From positions 620,001 to 684,000 of the forward strand of contig NZ_JAFBDU010000001.1 of the NCBI RefSeq assembly GCF_016908395.1: a DNA stretch of 64,000 nucleotides, given 5' to 3'. Each line of letters starts with the position of its first letter. The first letter of the stretch is position 1. Source of the DNA: Metabacillus crassostreae. Its GTDB lineage: Bacteria > Bacillota > Bacilli > Bacillales > Bacillaceae. This document shows positions 53,431 to 61,546 of this stretch, one piece after another. The notes under the pieces are model-generated. The model worked only from the letters and a program-made list of their open reading frames with translations, made no database searches and was not told where the DNA came from. The translations under genes and the position numbers were made by a program.

Positions 53431-53972
53431 GTGTTGGGACTAAGGGTACGGATAATACTGTAAGTGATTATATTAATGATATAATTGTGAACGGTAAAGT
53501 AGATGCCGATAAGATGAATAAGCTTAAAAATGCTATCCAGAATAATACTTTTAGTGTAGATGAGCTTGCTGAAATTAATAAAAAGATGTCTGAATTAGGC
53601 ATAACTAAAGAATATGATAAAGCATTAATAAAAATTGATTTTGGTAAGTATCTAAGAGGACTAATAGGTGACCCACCTACAGCTATGATAGATCCACATG
53701 CACATCATATTCTATTCAAAAAAGGTCTTGGCCAGAAGCAACAAGAACTTGTTCGAGAAGGTCAAGACATATTAAAAAAGTATGGAATAGAACCGATAAT
53801 TGGTAAAGAAAATCTTGTTTGGGCACCAAATAGAATTACAGGCCAGCACAGTATCGAACGTCTACAACTTATTGTTGATAAGTTGAAAGCAGTAGATAGT
53901 TTTGGCGGAACTCGTGAAAAAATGATTGATATGCTTACGTTACTAGGAGAAGAAGCAGCATCGATGAAATAA
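51972..53972 (+). CDS. LXG toxin with AHH nuclease tip
   Basis: 666 residues. Residues 1-475 are almost the same as in the first LXG toxin (LXG domain, pre-toxin region), while the C-terminus is different: a linker GVGTKGTDNTVSDYINDIIV, and an AHH-type nuclease, HNH/EndoVII fold, with IDPHAHHILFKK (A577 H578 H579), GIEPIIGKENLVWAPN and TGQHSIERL (His626). It would cut DNA of target cells. Secretion through a type VII system encoded elsewhere is assumed. The ankyrin-repeat gene 20 bases downstream is the likely immunity. Confidence 0.9.
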   Translation: MSLKVYEARSLIESMEDRAEEYSSLREKLVLLRKRFLDVVQLDDALQGKGANAIKGFYQAQIDVIDAWLRLVDRQIAFFKGVPGDASDNDLTGNTVVYQSFLESELSHHEKNYMMMVDSQQDELKRIFNRVDDLVPLNVFSTDRFMDAVADAKKGRNETLQAVENFDEKLKSEYTLSEDDEHYVVALFQQLLEATRQGNEILPIYFNAEQFHSSDVYLLKEQAENQANDYLNFKEEQEKAREQMKRLEEQKQRPWYEKTWEGVKNFTGELTGYYDYIRASEGVDPITGTELTTAQRVTAGAMAAAGFIPVVGWAGRIVKGGGAIYKTAKGMHAADQALDVYLNAKTFSNLEKAELGIYGLVSVNGFNEYILGKDMFGNELTELQRQQSLYFSILGPALMATPFIPTLVKNGKVVTEETIGNLHQLTLKTKTGAISFGRELQGGMNLLLQNPRTNLAISSIGNSPINVMNPMKILKDIDQGMSKFSLGVGTKGTDNTVSDYINDIIVNGKVDADKMNKLKNAIQNNTFSVDELAEINKKMSELGITKEYDKALIKIDFGKYLRGLIGDPPTAMIDPHAHHILFKKGLGQKQQELVREGQDILKKYGIEPIIGKENLVWAPNRITGQHSIERLQLIVDKLKAVDSFGGTREKMIDMLTLLGEEAASMK

Positions 53973-53992
53973 AAATATATTAGGAGGATTTT

Positions 53993-54502
53993 ATGGATAA
54001 TAAGGATAAAGCAATTAAAATCTATGATTTAATTAAGAATGGTGATATAGAACAAGCGAAAGAGTTAATTATAAATGACCAGAGTTTGCTTAATTTTGTA
54101 ACACCTTTTGGCACGTGGCTACATGTTGCGGCTAGAGCAGGAAAAATGGATATGATAAAATTTTTAGTTGAATTTGATATAGATATTAACATCAACGAGG
54201 GTGTACCAAAGTCAGCGCCTATTGCACATGCAGCTAGTGAAGGTGAACTTAGTATCGTAGAGTACTTATTTGATAATGGTGCAATATTAGATGTTAGTGA
54301 TCCAAATAGAAATCCTCTATTTTCAGCGATTTATGGAGGGCACCTTGATATTGTAAAGTTTCTTGTTCAAAATGGTATTGATATTACCGTTAAGTATACA
54401 GGGGATACAATGAAAGATATGGGTGCTTATGAATTTGCTATTGAAAGAGGGCAAATAGAGATTGCTGATTATTTAAAACAGAAGATGGATGAAAAAGAAT
54501 AA
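53993..54502 (+). CDS. Ankyrin-repeat immunity protein
   Basis: 169 residues made of about four to five ankyrin repeats: GTWLHVAARAGKMDMIKFLV, APIAHAASEGELSIVEYLFD, NPLFSAIYGGHLDIVKFLVQ. Ankyrin proteins commonly neutralise AHH and HNH toxins in polymorphic systems. ATG 53993 follows AGGAGGATTTT, 20 bases after the toxin stop, so the two are co-transcribed. Cytoplasmic. Confidence 0.85.
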   Translation: MDNKDKAIKIYDLIKNGDIEQAKELIINDQSLLNFVTPFGTWLHVAARAGKMDMIKFLVEFDIDININEGVPKSAPIAHAASEGELSIVEYLFDNGAILDVSDPNRNPLFSAIYGGHLDIVKFLVQNGIDITVKYTGDTMKDMGAYEFAIERGQIEIADYLKQKMDEKE

Positions 54503-54525
54503 TAAAGAGTTACTGGAGATTATTC

Positions 54526-54610
54526 TAAAAATTACAACTCGATCTTTTAAAGATAGATTAGTAAAGGATTACTTAATAGAATTAACCATAAAGCACTTGA
54601 TTGCCAATTA
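54526..54610 (+). repeat. Module-flank repeat, copy 1
   Basis: AAAAATTAC...ATTACTTAATAGAATTAACC and then AAAGCACTTGATTGCC resembles 59011-59098. It follows an immunity gene and may be the old 3' end of an LXG locus reused as a recombination flank. Confidence 0.45.
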
Positions 54611-54646
54611 GGTAACAGGTGTTTTTGTTTTATTTAAATTTACGAC

Positions 54647-55445
54647 ATTAACGTGTGATAGCAGGAGCAATGGCGGCCGCAGGTTTTATCAAAGTTGTTG
54701 GATGGGCCAGAAGAATAGTCAAAGGTGGAGGCGCCATCTATAAAACCGCCAAAGGTATGCATGCGGCGAATCAGGCTTTAGATGTTTACTTAAACGCAAA
54801 AACTTTTTCAAATCTCGTCAAGGCAGAACTAGGAATCTAAGGTCTTGTGCCGGTTAATGGCTTTAACGAATCTATTTTTCTAATTAATAAGCCTGGTAAA
54901 ATTGTTGATAGAGTTTATGATGGGATTAGCAAAAAGATAGATGGTGTTGGTGATGGTACTAAGGGTACTAGTAAAGTTGCAACGACGTATAGTCGTCCTG
55001 ATTTTGTTGGTAAATTAAAAGGTGAGGAAGTCAAACTTCCTAATGTTAAAATAGAAAAGGTCACGTTTAATAAAAGAACTCCCAATGACACAGCTCAATT
55101 GCGAAAGCATTTTAATATGATAAGGAAAGACTTGATGAAATCTATGGCTTATAATCCTGAAAAAATAAAAGAACTAAAAATGTTGGAATTTCAGATAATG
55201 ATATTGAAGATATGATGGAATGCGGATTAGTTCCTTACGGTTGGTAAGTCCATCATAAAATCCCTTTGGATCAAGGTGGTACTAATAATGTGGAAAACTT
55301 AGTTCTAATTAAAAATCATCCATATCACAAGGTTATTACAAATGAGCAAAACTCATTAACAAAGGGTATGAAACCTGGGGACAGTAAGATAGTAGATTTT
55401 CCTATTCCAGAAGGAGACATTTATCCTCCTAAAAAGAATAAATAA
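54647..55445 (+). pseudogene. Dead LXG cassette: pre-toxin piece joined to an HNH toxin tip
   Basis: From about 54647 the sequence copies the pre-toxin part of the LXG genes (AGAMAAAGFIKVVGWARRIV, KTAKGMHAANQALDVYLNAK) for 190 bases, hits TAA 54838 where TAT is expected, then jumps after NGFNES to FLINKPGKIVDRVYDGI, the linker seen again at 57560. The tip starts TYSRPDFVGKLKGEEVKLP; a frameshift occurs near 55180, and the next frame reads MMECGLVPYGW, TAA (55245), VHHKIPLDQGGTNNVENLVL, NHPYHKVITN: an HNH nuclease core with a stop just before the first catalytic His. Three lesions and no start, so dead; its immunity gene is intact. Confidence 0.85.
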
Positions 55446-55466
55446 TATTTAGAAGGTGGTTATTAT

Positions 55467-55922
55467 ATGTGGAGAGAGCAAGTTAGTCAGATTTCCAAAA
55501 TAAGAGAAAAACGAAATCGAAAACTCAATTTACCTACCAATAAAAATGAGTTATCAGGATTTCGTAAATCTGTAGTAGAAAAATTTGGTGAAGATATACT
55601 GCCACAACAATATTATGAATTTTTACAAACAGTTAATGGAATTGAATTTAATGGACTTAAAATATATGGAATTGACCAAAATTTTTTGGACTCTAAGCCA
55701 ATAAATCAGGTGGATAGTTTTTTTGATGCTAATGAAACATGGGAGTCAATTAAAGACGAAGATGAGCTAATTTTTTTTGGAGATTCTGATATAGCTTGGT
55801 ATTGTTATAATGTTTCTAAAAAAAGTTTTGTTGAACTAGATAAGCCTTCAGGTGAGCATATGGAAACTTTTTTCGATTTTGATACTATGCTTGAATCTGC
55901 TTTCTCTACAGCACTTAGTTAA
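55467..55922 (+). CDS. SMI1/KNR4 (SUKH) immunity protein
   Basis: 151 residues with the SUKH pattern: LPTNKNELSGFRKSVVEKFG, LPQQYYEFLQTVNGIEFNGL, FFGDSDIAWYCYNVSKKSFV and ELDKPSGEHMETFFDFDTML. These proteins neutralise nuclease toxins in many bacterial polymorphic systems. ATG 55467 follows AGAAGGTGG, 21 bases after the dead HNH cassette, so it was that toxin's immunity and is now an orphan that may protect against sister cells. Confidence 0.88.
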   Translation: MWREQVSQISKIREKRNRKLNLPTNKNELSGFRKSVVEKFGEDILPQQYYEFLQTVNGIEFNGLKIYGIDQNFLDSKPINQVDSFFDANETWESIKDEDELIFFGDSDIAWYCYNVSKKSFVELDKPSGEHMETFFDFDTMLESAFSTALS

Positions 55923-56174
55923 ATCTGGTTATTTATTATTGGAATAGGTAAAGAAAGAAATTGAAGATTATAAATCACTATTTCTGACCTTGATTGGCTC
56001 ATGCCTTTCAAGGTTTTTTGATTATTAAATTGATGGTTAATATTTAATTAAATATAGACACACTAGTCATGTATAAAAAGGGATGAGATAACAACAATAA
56101 TTTGTTTAAGAATCGAAAGCTCATGATGGTAGTAACATCATGGAGTTTTATTTTTATACTGGTCTCTGTGATAT
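55923..56174. other. Intergenic region between toxin modules
   Basis: No gene seen; a hairpin-like CATGATGGTAGTAACATCATG lies near 56121-56141. Confidence 0.4.
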
Positions 56175-56699
56175 TAAATAAATGCTAAATTTGGTCATAA
56201 AAAAACCAGCCAGCCAAGGACAGAAGAGCAAATAATATCAGATAGAACTAAGGTATTGGATTTAAACCCACATCCTATTCAGCAAAAACAATTAAGTGCT
56301 AAAAAGATGAAAGAACTGAGAGTGAAAATAGAGAATAGGACTATTACAAAAGCTGAGTATGAACAATTTATATGGAATAAAAAATTTGCTAAACATAGGG
56401 CTTCAGGTGTAACCGATTTCTGGTATCAAGAACGTCAAAGAATATTAAATAACGATACTCCAACAAGAGACTGGAATCAAGAAAAATTAAATGATATTTT
56501 GAATGGTAAGAAACCTAAAGTAGATGGAGAAATAGTACAAGGGCACCATTCCTACAGTGCTTCACAATATCCGCACTTAGCGAATAAAGGGGAAATTATA
56601 TATCCAGCTACACCAAATGAGCACTTCATAGGTTGGCATGGAGGTAATTGGAAAAATAGTCTACCAGGTAAACCAATTAATCCTATTGATGATTTTTAA
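56175..56699 (+). pseudogene. Orphan nuclease toxin tip without LXG part
   Basis: Open frame from about 56175 without an ATG; TTG 56256 is the first possible start. It reads TEEQIISDRTKVLDLNPHPI, VTDFWYQERQRILNNDTPTR, then the tip EIVQGHHSYSASQYPHLANK, ATPNEHFIGWHGGNWKNSLP. The GHH and GWHGG-N residues look like the metal and catalytic site of a GHH/HNH-type toxin domain. It lacks secretion and pre-toxin regions and is probably stored as a recombination donor. Its immunity gene follows in 21 bases. Confidence 0.65.
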
Positions 56700-56720
56700 T
56701 TCATGGAGGGAGACATTTAA

Positions 56721-57050
56721 ATGGCTAAAATGAATATACAAATAGAAAAAGATACTAATGAGGTCAAGTACATTTCTATTTTAAGAAAAAATACTAATAA
56801 GAGTATATCTGAAATAAAAGAATTACTTAATAATAATCATTTCATCTTATCGTATAATCTATTAGAAATTGATGAATTGTTGGAAATGAAAAAAATAGTA
56901 AGTTTATTATTAGAGGCTGGTGCTAAAGTTCACATATTTGAAGAGAATAGAGAGGTTAGCATTGAGTTTTTAGATAATCTTATAGAATCTCATTTAGATA
57001 CAGAAAGGTATCTGGAAAAAGTTGATGAGCAAATGTTTAATGAGGATTAA
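56721..57050 (+). CDS. Putative immunity protein for the orphan tip
   Basis: 109 residues: MAKMNIQIEKDTNEVKYISI, ISEIKELLNNNHFILSYNLL, LLEAGAKVHIFEENREVSIE, LIESHLDTERYLEKVDEQMF. It resembles no family I can name but has the size and position of an immunity protein, 21 bases after the tip, with the ribosome site GGAGGGAG. Soluble. Confidence 0.6.
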   Translation: MAKMNIQIEKDTNEVKYISILRKNTNKSISEIKELLNNNHFILSYNLLEIDELLEMKKIVSLLLEAGAKVHIFEENREVSIEFLDNLIESHLDTERYLEKVDEQMFNED

Positions 57051-57135
57051 TACAGCTATTTTGGTATATTAGAGAACAATGAAAGTTCTTTTTAAAAAAA
57101 TAATATAATATGTTAAATCAAATGGAAGAAGCAAA

Positions 57136-57194
57136 GGGACGGATCTCTTGCTTCTTTTGTTTCGCTAAGCTAAGGAAGCAAAAGAAATGTCCCT
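57136..57194. repeat. Hairpin-forming intergenic sequence
   Basis: GGGAC...GTCCC with TTGCTTC...GAAGCAA inside form a long, interrupted stem. Similar GGGAC-type hairpins are often repeated in Bacillus genomes; here it stands just before the third toxin module. Confidence 0.4.
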
Positions 57195-57232
57195 ATGGTT
57201 TTCTTTTGGAGATATGAGGGGTAGTACGAAAA

Positions 57233-58093
57233 GTGTTGGAAGTACCAATAAACAATCAACAATCAACGGTTGATAATGTAGCTGTAAAACAAACATTTAC
57301 AGACGAAGAAATAGAAGCCATCAAGCAATATATGAAAAGCAATCTAGAGTCCAATATTAAAGATTACCTTAAAAATACACCTCCTCAATACACATCAAGC
57401 TTTGATGATATTCGAAGAGTTCTTAGTGGTCAATCCGAGCTAGCTGGGGATATGCATCAAGCAGGACATTTGAACAAAGCTACGCTTGATTTCTTATTAG
57501 AAGATGTCATGACGGTTGTAAGTAAAGATTCGAGTTTGTCTGAACGGGCTTTGGCGGGTTTCTTTTTGATTAATAAACCTGGTAAAGTTGTTGATAGAGT
57601 TTATGATGGTATTGGTAAGAAGATAGATAGTGTTGGTGATAGTACTAAGGGTACGGGTGAAAATATTACACAAGGTGCAAGATATGGCGAAAGGAAAATT
57701 TCCGATGAGACATATGGTAAATTAAGAAGAGCATCACCATCTTCTAAAATAGAAAGAGAAGTTAACAAAAATATTGATGATATTATTGGAACTGAGGATT
57801 TTGCCTTACCTGGAAGAATAATTGAAAAAAAACTGCATGCAGACCATATTGTTTCCCTAAAGAAAATAGCTCGTATGGAAGGTTTTGAGACATTAACTTA
57901 CAATCAACAGAAGGAAATTGCCAATTTTATAGAGAATTTTATATGTCTTAGTGAAGCAGCTAATACATCTAAAGGTTCAAAATCATTTGCGGATTGGTAC
58001 ATCTACAAAAAAGAAAATATTCCGGTAAACCCTGTATTTAGGGAAAAAATGACAGTAAAAGAAAAAGAACTAGAAATTGAGTCCAAAAAATGA
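57233..58093 (+). CDS. N-truncated LXG-type toxin with HNH tip
   Basis: 286 residues from GTG 57233. Residues 15-115 correspond to the helical pre-toxin part of another LXG lineage (FTDEEIEAIKQYMKSNLESN, DDIRRVLSGQSELAGDMHQA, LSERALAGFFLINKPGKVVD). The tip carries HNH-like residues LHADHIVSLKK (H202, D204, H205), IANFIENFICLS (Asn237) and SEAANTSKGSKS. The LXG domain is missing, so secretion is unlikely in this form. Just upstream (about 57197-57245) another frame reads FSFGDMRGSTKSVGSTN, like the junction of LXG toxin 1 (FSFGEISGSTRSVNTAN): a recombination scar. Expression is doubtful. Confidence 0.65.
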   Translation: MLEVPINNQQSTVDNVAVKQTFTDEEIEAIKQYMKSNLESNIKDYLKNTPPQYTSSFDDIRRVLSGQSELAGDMHQAGHLNKATLDFLLEDVMTVVSKDSSLSERALAGFFLINKPGKVVDRVYDGIGKKIDSVGDSTKGTGENITQGARYGERKISDETYGKLRRASPSSKIEREVNKNIDDIIGTEDFALPGRIIEKKLHADHIVSLKKIARMEGFETLTYNQQKEIANFIENFICLSEAANTSKGSKSFADWYIYKKENIPVNPVFREKMTVKEKELEIESKK

Positions 58094-58134
58094 TAGATGA
58101 ATTTAATAGGATAAATAAAAAGGAGTGATTTCGG

Positions 58135-58827
58135 GTGGATAAATTATCTTTTTTAAAACAATATAGAAAAAGTATAGAGTTTGTGTCTAACAGAGACTTA
58201 CTCAATATTGAAAAGGAAAATATGCCTGAAAATTGGGTAGAGATATTTAAAGAAACAGATAAGACTATAAAGAAAGATAAATTAATAACTTTATGGAATA
58301 GTGTATGTGAAAAAGAATTGAGTAATACTATATCATACTTGAAAGAGAATTTATTAGAATTTGAACTAATTATAGATAATGGACAATATGCAGTACTTTA
58401 CAGCGTAATGAGTGAAAATGACGAAATACTTTATTATGAAGGTGGTATACCGACTAATTCTATTTCTGGAATGCAACAAGATTGGTCAAATGTTCCAGAA
58501 TCTATTAAGGAGTTCTATGAAAAGTTACACAATGGTTTTTATTACCTGCCAAGTAGAGCTATGGGACTTGTACCAGTAGAACGCATTACTCATTTTGAGG
58601 ATCATGAATGGGGAATACTTGAAGAATTAGATGGACCATTAGGAGTTAATATGGCTACAACATATGGTTTTTTTGAAAATGGCATGGGAGGATATGTTGC
58701 TATAGATTTAAGCAACTGTATAGGTGATGTAGCGACATTGTGGTTTACCAATGATAAGCCTGAATATAATGTGGATTTCTGGGATATTGTAGATGAATGG
58801 ATTGTAATAGGGCTTCAAGACAATTAA
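58135..58827 (+). CDS. SUKH-like immunity protein
   Basis: 230 residues. The second half has a SMI1/KNR4-like pattern: FYYLPSRAMGLVPVERITHF, GFFENGMGGYVAIDLSN, GDVATLWFTNDKPEYNVDFW, DIVDEWIVIGL. GTG 58135 follows AAGGAGTGATTTC. It lies 41 bases after the HNH tip and would neutralise it. Cytoplasmic. The family assignment is moderate because the N-terminal half is divergent. Confidence 0.75.
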   Translation: MDKLSFLKQYRKSIEFVSNRDLLNIEKENMPENWVEIFKETDKTIKKDKLITLWNSVCEKELSNTISYLKENLLEFELIIDNGQYAVLYSVMSENDEILYYEGGIPTNSISGMQQDWSNVPESIKEFYEKLHNGFYYLPSRAMGLVPVERITHFEDHEWGILEELDGPLGVNMATTYGFFENGMGGYVAIDLSNCIGDVATLWFTNDKPEYNVDFWDIVDEWIVIGLQDN

Positions 58828-59010
58828 AAAATATATGTAAATATTTAAGAGTAGCAATATTTTATTAGTCTACCATTCACAAATTAATCTTATTGATGTT
58901 AGTCAAATCAATAACTCATGAAGATTAATAATTGGTTTATGAAAATAAGTATGATAAATAGGCGATTAGATATTTTAAACTTAGGAAGTATTTTTACAAG
59001 GAACAAGCCA

Positions 59011-59098
59011 AAAAATTACGAAATTAAACTTGCTCGTGGATTTAAGGAGAGAATTACTTTATATAATTAATTAAAGCACTTAATTGCCTATTCTTGCT
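59011..59098 (+). repeat. Module-flank repeat, copy 2
   Basis: AAAAATTACGAAATTAAAC ... GAATTACTTTATATAATT and AAAGCACTTAATTGCC; similar to 54526-54610. The two copies bracket the three decayed or orphan toxin modules. Confidence 0.45.
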
Positions 59099-59142
59099 TG
59101 GGTCTTTTTATACCTAATTTAAATAAAGTATTAACCAAACAA

Positions 59143-59180
59143 AAACAGCATTTGTATAAGCTACAAATGCTGTTTATTTA
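59143..59180. terminator. Bidirectional terminator
   Basis: AAACAGCATTTGTA and TACAAATGCTGTTT with a 5-base loop. Confidence 0.9.
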
Positions 59181-59213
59181 TACTATCATTCAATTATTAA
59201 CGAATTTCTCACC

Positions 59214-59360
59214 TTACATATAATCGTAAACAGAATCTTCAAAATAGAGCCAGTGAAAGTATTCAATCTGTGGATCTGTCATATCTGAAATTTGTTTCTC
59301 GCTGAATTTTTGCTTATTTAATAAGTCTTTCACTTTAGAATCTCTTGCTGATTGGCTCAT
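59214..59360 (-). CDS. 48-aa protein, possibly BH0509 family
   Basis: MSQSARDSKVKDLLNKQKFS, EKQISDMTDPQIEYFHWLYF, EDSVYDYM. A small soluble protein with an excellent ribosome site, AGGGAGGATTTAAA, before ATG 59360 on the minus strand, and a terminator just beyond its stop. Its pattern (short helix, T-D-x-x-I-E) reminds of the BH0509-type small proteins of Bacillus, of unknown function. Easily missed because of length. Confidence 0.6.
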   Translation of the reverse strand: MSQSARDSKVKDLLNKQKFSEKQISDMTDPQIEYFHWLYFEDSVYDYM

Positions 59361-59651
59361 TTTAAATCCTCCCTTATGTACTTGTAAACATTTCCTTTGT
59401 TCTTCTTGGTCTCATTATATATCTCAAAATGATATTAAACCAATATCATTTTGAGATGGATTAGTGATAAATTATATGGAAATTGCATTTAGTATAATTG
59501 CTATTTATGTTGCTAATAGGAAGGGGTATTTAAGCACAATAAATAAAGAGATTTTTTGATATTAGTGTATCCAATGGCATTATTTTTGATGGTTAAGTAT
59601 TTTAATGATGATATAATTAAGTATGGAATATCTTGAGTGGGGGTATATACT
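59361..59651. other. Intergenic region
   Basis: Near 59427-59457 ATCTCAAAATGATATTAAACC and CAATATCATTTTGAGAT form an inverted repeat (13-bp arms), possibly an operator between the two divergent small genes. Confidence 0.5.
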
Positions 59652-59933
59652 GTGGAGGATATATTAAACCAAATTTTAAGTGAGCTGAAAGACATAAAAA
59701 CAGATGTCAGAGATCTGAAGGCAAATGTTGGTGCTCTAAAAAAAGATGTTGATAACCTAAAAGCAGGACAAGAACGGTTAGAAATCGGGCAACAAAAATT
59801 AAAGAAAAACTTAATTGAAAATCTAGAATCATACACAGAAAAAATTACTGAACATGTTGATGATAAAACGGAAGTACTAAACAAAAGAGTTTACAAAGTA
59901 GAATCTGAGATAGAGGGATTAAACAGACAGTAG
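59652..59933 (+). CDS. Small coiled-coil protein
   Basis: About 93 residues, almost one continuous coiled coil: LNQILSELKDIKTDVRDLKA, NVGALKKDVDNLKAGQERLE, ITEHVDDKTEVLNKRVYKVE. GTG 59652 with GTGGGGGTA upstream is preferred over GTG 59637. Similar short heptad proteins are common in Bacillus and are of unknown use. A weak hairpin (AGACAGT/ACTGTCT) follows. Confidence 0.65.
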   Translation: MEDILNQILSELKDIKTDVRDLKANVGALKKDVDNLKAGQERLEIGQQKLKKNLIENLESYTEKITEHVDDKTEVLNKRVYKVESEIEGLNRQ

Positions 59934-60083
59934 AGAAGATATCACTTCAACACTGTCTTTTTCTTTTGAATAACTGATTTTGAGAATGTTACTTAGCAAC
60001 ATTATTCCAGAAAAGATCCTTATAGACGTATATAGATTAGGAAATGGAACAGCTTCACAGTATTCTGAAAAGTGGGGAATAAA

Positions 60084-60560
60084 ATGAGAGCGTATATTAT
60101 GATTTTACTAGTATCTTTGTTATTAATACTAACTGCTTGTTCTATAAATGAAGAAGAAAAACAGGACTATTCATGCATTATTGGTGAAAGAAATGTTTTG
60201 GGTTATGGTTATATCGTAACAAAAGAACAAAACACATATACATGGGAGATCATTTACAAAGAAGATAGATCTGTAATCAATGAAGGTAAGCATAATATAG
60301 ATACCTTGGACAGTTTTAGAATGGCTGTTAATGACAGTGAATCAACATTCGTAACGTTATCTATTGCAGTAGCATACTTTCTAATTCTTGCTATAACTAC
60401 ACTGATAATCTTTAAGAAAAATAGAAAGATATTAAAACAAGCGGTTCCAGTTTTAGTTTTAATGGCTCTTATTACAATCTATATTTCGTCAGATGCATTT
60501 TTTGAATTAACTACAGCCTTTCAAGATGTAAAATACTATTACATAATACTAACTAATTAA
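60084..60560 (+). CDS. Lipoprotein with C-terminal membrane helices
   Basis: 158 residues. Leader MRAYIMILLVSLLLILTAC with lipobox LTAC, an exposed domain of about 70 residues (QDYSCIIGERNVLGYGYIVT), then two helices (about 88-110 and 122-140). ATG 60084 follows GTGGGGAATAAA. Unknown function. Confidence 0.6.
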   Translation: MRAYIMILLVSLLLILTACSINEEEKQDYSCIIGERNVLGYGYIVTKEQNTYTWEIIYKEDRSVINEGKHNIDTLDSFRMAVNDSESTFVTLSIAVAYFLILAITTLIIFKKNRKILKQAVPVLVLMALITIYISSDAFFELTTAFQDVKYYYIILTN

Positions 60561-60646
60561 GAAAATAAAAAAACGAAATAAACCTATTGACCTTCACGCA
60601 ACGTAAATGTGTAAAGTAAAGTAAAGTTATCAAGGAGGTTAACAAG

Positions 60647-61411
60647 ATGGAGTATACAATCCAAAAGCTTGCAGAGATCGCGGGAGTGAGTACGAGAACA
60701 TTAAGGTATTATGATGAGCTTGGTATTCTTAAGCCGGCTAGAATCAACTCATCAGGATACAGAATTTATGGACAATATGAAGTCAATCTTATGCAACAAA
60801 TTCTCTTCTACCGTGAGTTAGGATTACAGCTAAATCAAATAAAAGACATCATAACCGATCCTTCCTTTGACTTTTCTAGAGCGTTAAAGGAGCATAAGGA
60901 ACGTCTCCTTGATAAACGTTTTCAATTAGATCGACTAATTGAAAACGTGGAAAAAACCATTGCACAAAGTGAAGGGAGAATAACTATGACTGATAGTGAA
61001 AAATTTGAAGGCTTTAAGAGAAAAGCTTTAAATGAAAATGAAGACAAATACGGAAAAGAAATACGTGAAAAATATGGTGAAGAAACCATCAACAAATCCA
61101 ATGAAAACTTCATGAATATGCCACAAGAAAAGTATGAAGAATCAGTTAAGATTGAAAGTGAAATGATGGAAACATTAAGTGAAGCAATGAAAACGGGAGA
61201 TCCTGCAGGGGTATTAGGACAAAGAGCAGCTGAGTTGCATAAACAGTGGTTAACGTTTTACTGGCCATCTTATAGTAAAGAAGCACATGCAGGTGTTACA
61301 CAAATGTATGTGGATGATGAAAGGTTTACTTCTTATTATGATAAGAAGCAACAAGGTACAGCCAAATTTTTAAGAGATGCTGTTGCTGTATACACTGGTA
61401 TAAAAGAGTAA
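60647..61411 (+). CDS. MerR-family regulator with TipAS domain
   Basis: 254 residues. MerR DNA-binding domain (1-70) with YTIQKLAEIAGVSTRTLRYY, DELGILKPARINSSGYRIYG; coiled dimer helix; C-terminal TipAS domain (about 120-250) with EKYGEETINKSNENFMNMPQ and LGQRAAELHKQWLTFYWPSY. TipAS/Mta-type regulators bind thiopeptides or other drugs and activate multidrug genes. ATG 60647 follows AAGGAGGTT; a likely stretched promoter TTGACC...TAAAGT sits just upstream, as the family requires. A terminator follows. Confidence 0.92.
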   Translation: MEYTIQKLAEIAGVSTRTLRYYDELGILKPARINSSGYRIYGQYEVNLMQQILFYRELGLQLNQIKDIITDPSFDFSRALKEHKERLLDKRFQLDRLIENVEKTIAQSEGRITMTDSEKFEGFKRKALNENEDKYGKEIREKYGEETINKSNENFMNMPQEKYEESVKIESEMMETLSEAMKTGDPAGVLGQRAAELHKQWLTFYWPSYSKEAHAGVTQMYVDDERFTSYYDKKQQGTAKFLRDAVAVYTGIKE

Positions 61412-61441
61412 GACCAATATCGTTTTGAAAAAAACATCTAA

Positions 61442-61478
61442 AACAGTTCAGTACAAAAATGTGCTGAGCTGTTTTTTT
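61442..61478 (+). terminator. Terminator of the MerR gene
   Basis: ACAGTTCAGTACA and TGTGCTGAGCTGT (wobble pairs) with seven T. Confidence 0.85.
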
Positions 61479-61546
61479 CGACTTGAAACTTTTTCACTTG
61501 TGTAACGTAAATAACTGTAGAAGGTTTTCATTTGGAGGTTATTACT

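Larger units (their letters stand above)
58828..59213. other. Intergenic region at the end of the toxin locus
   Basis: Contains a 43-codon frame (MKISMINRRLDILNLG...) that is probably a remnant, the flank repeat at 59011 and a terminator at 59143. Confidence 0.4.

Noticed and set aside
57136-57194. Simple terminator before the third toxin module
   Set aside because: Stem is long and interrupted and no T run follows; listed as a hairpin repeat instead.
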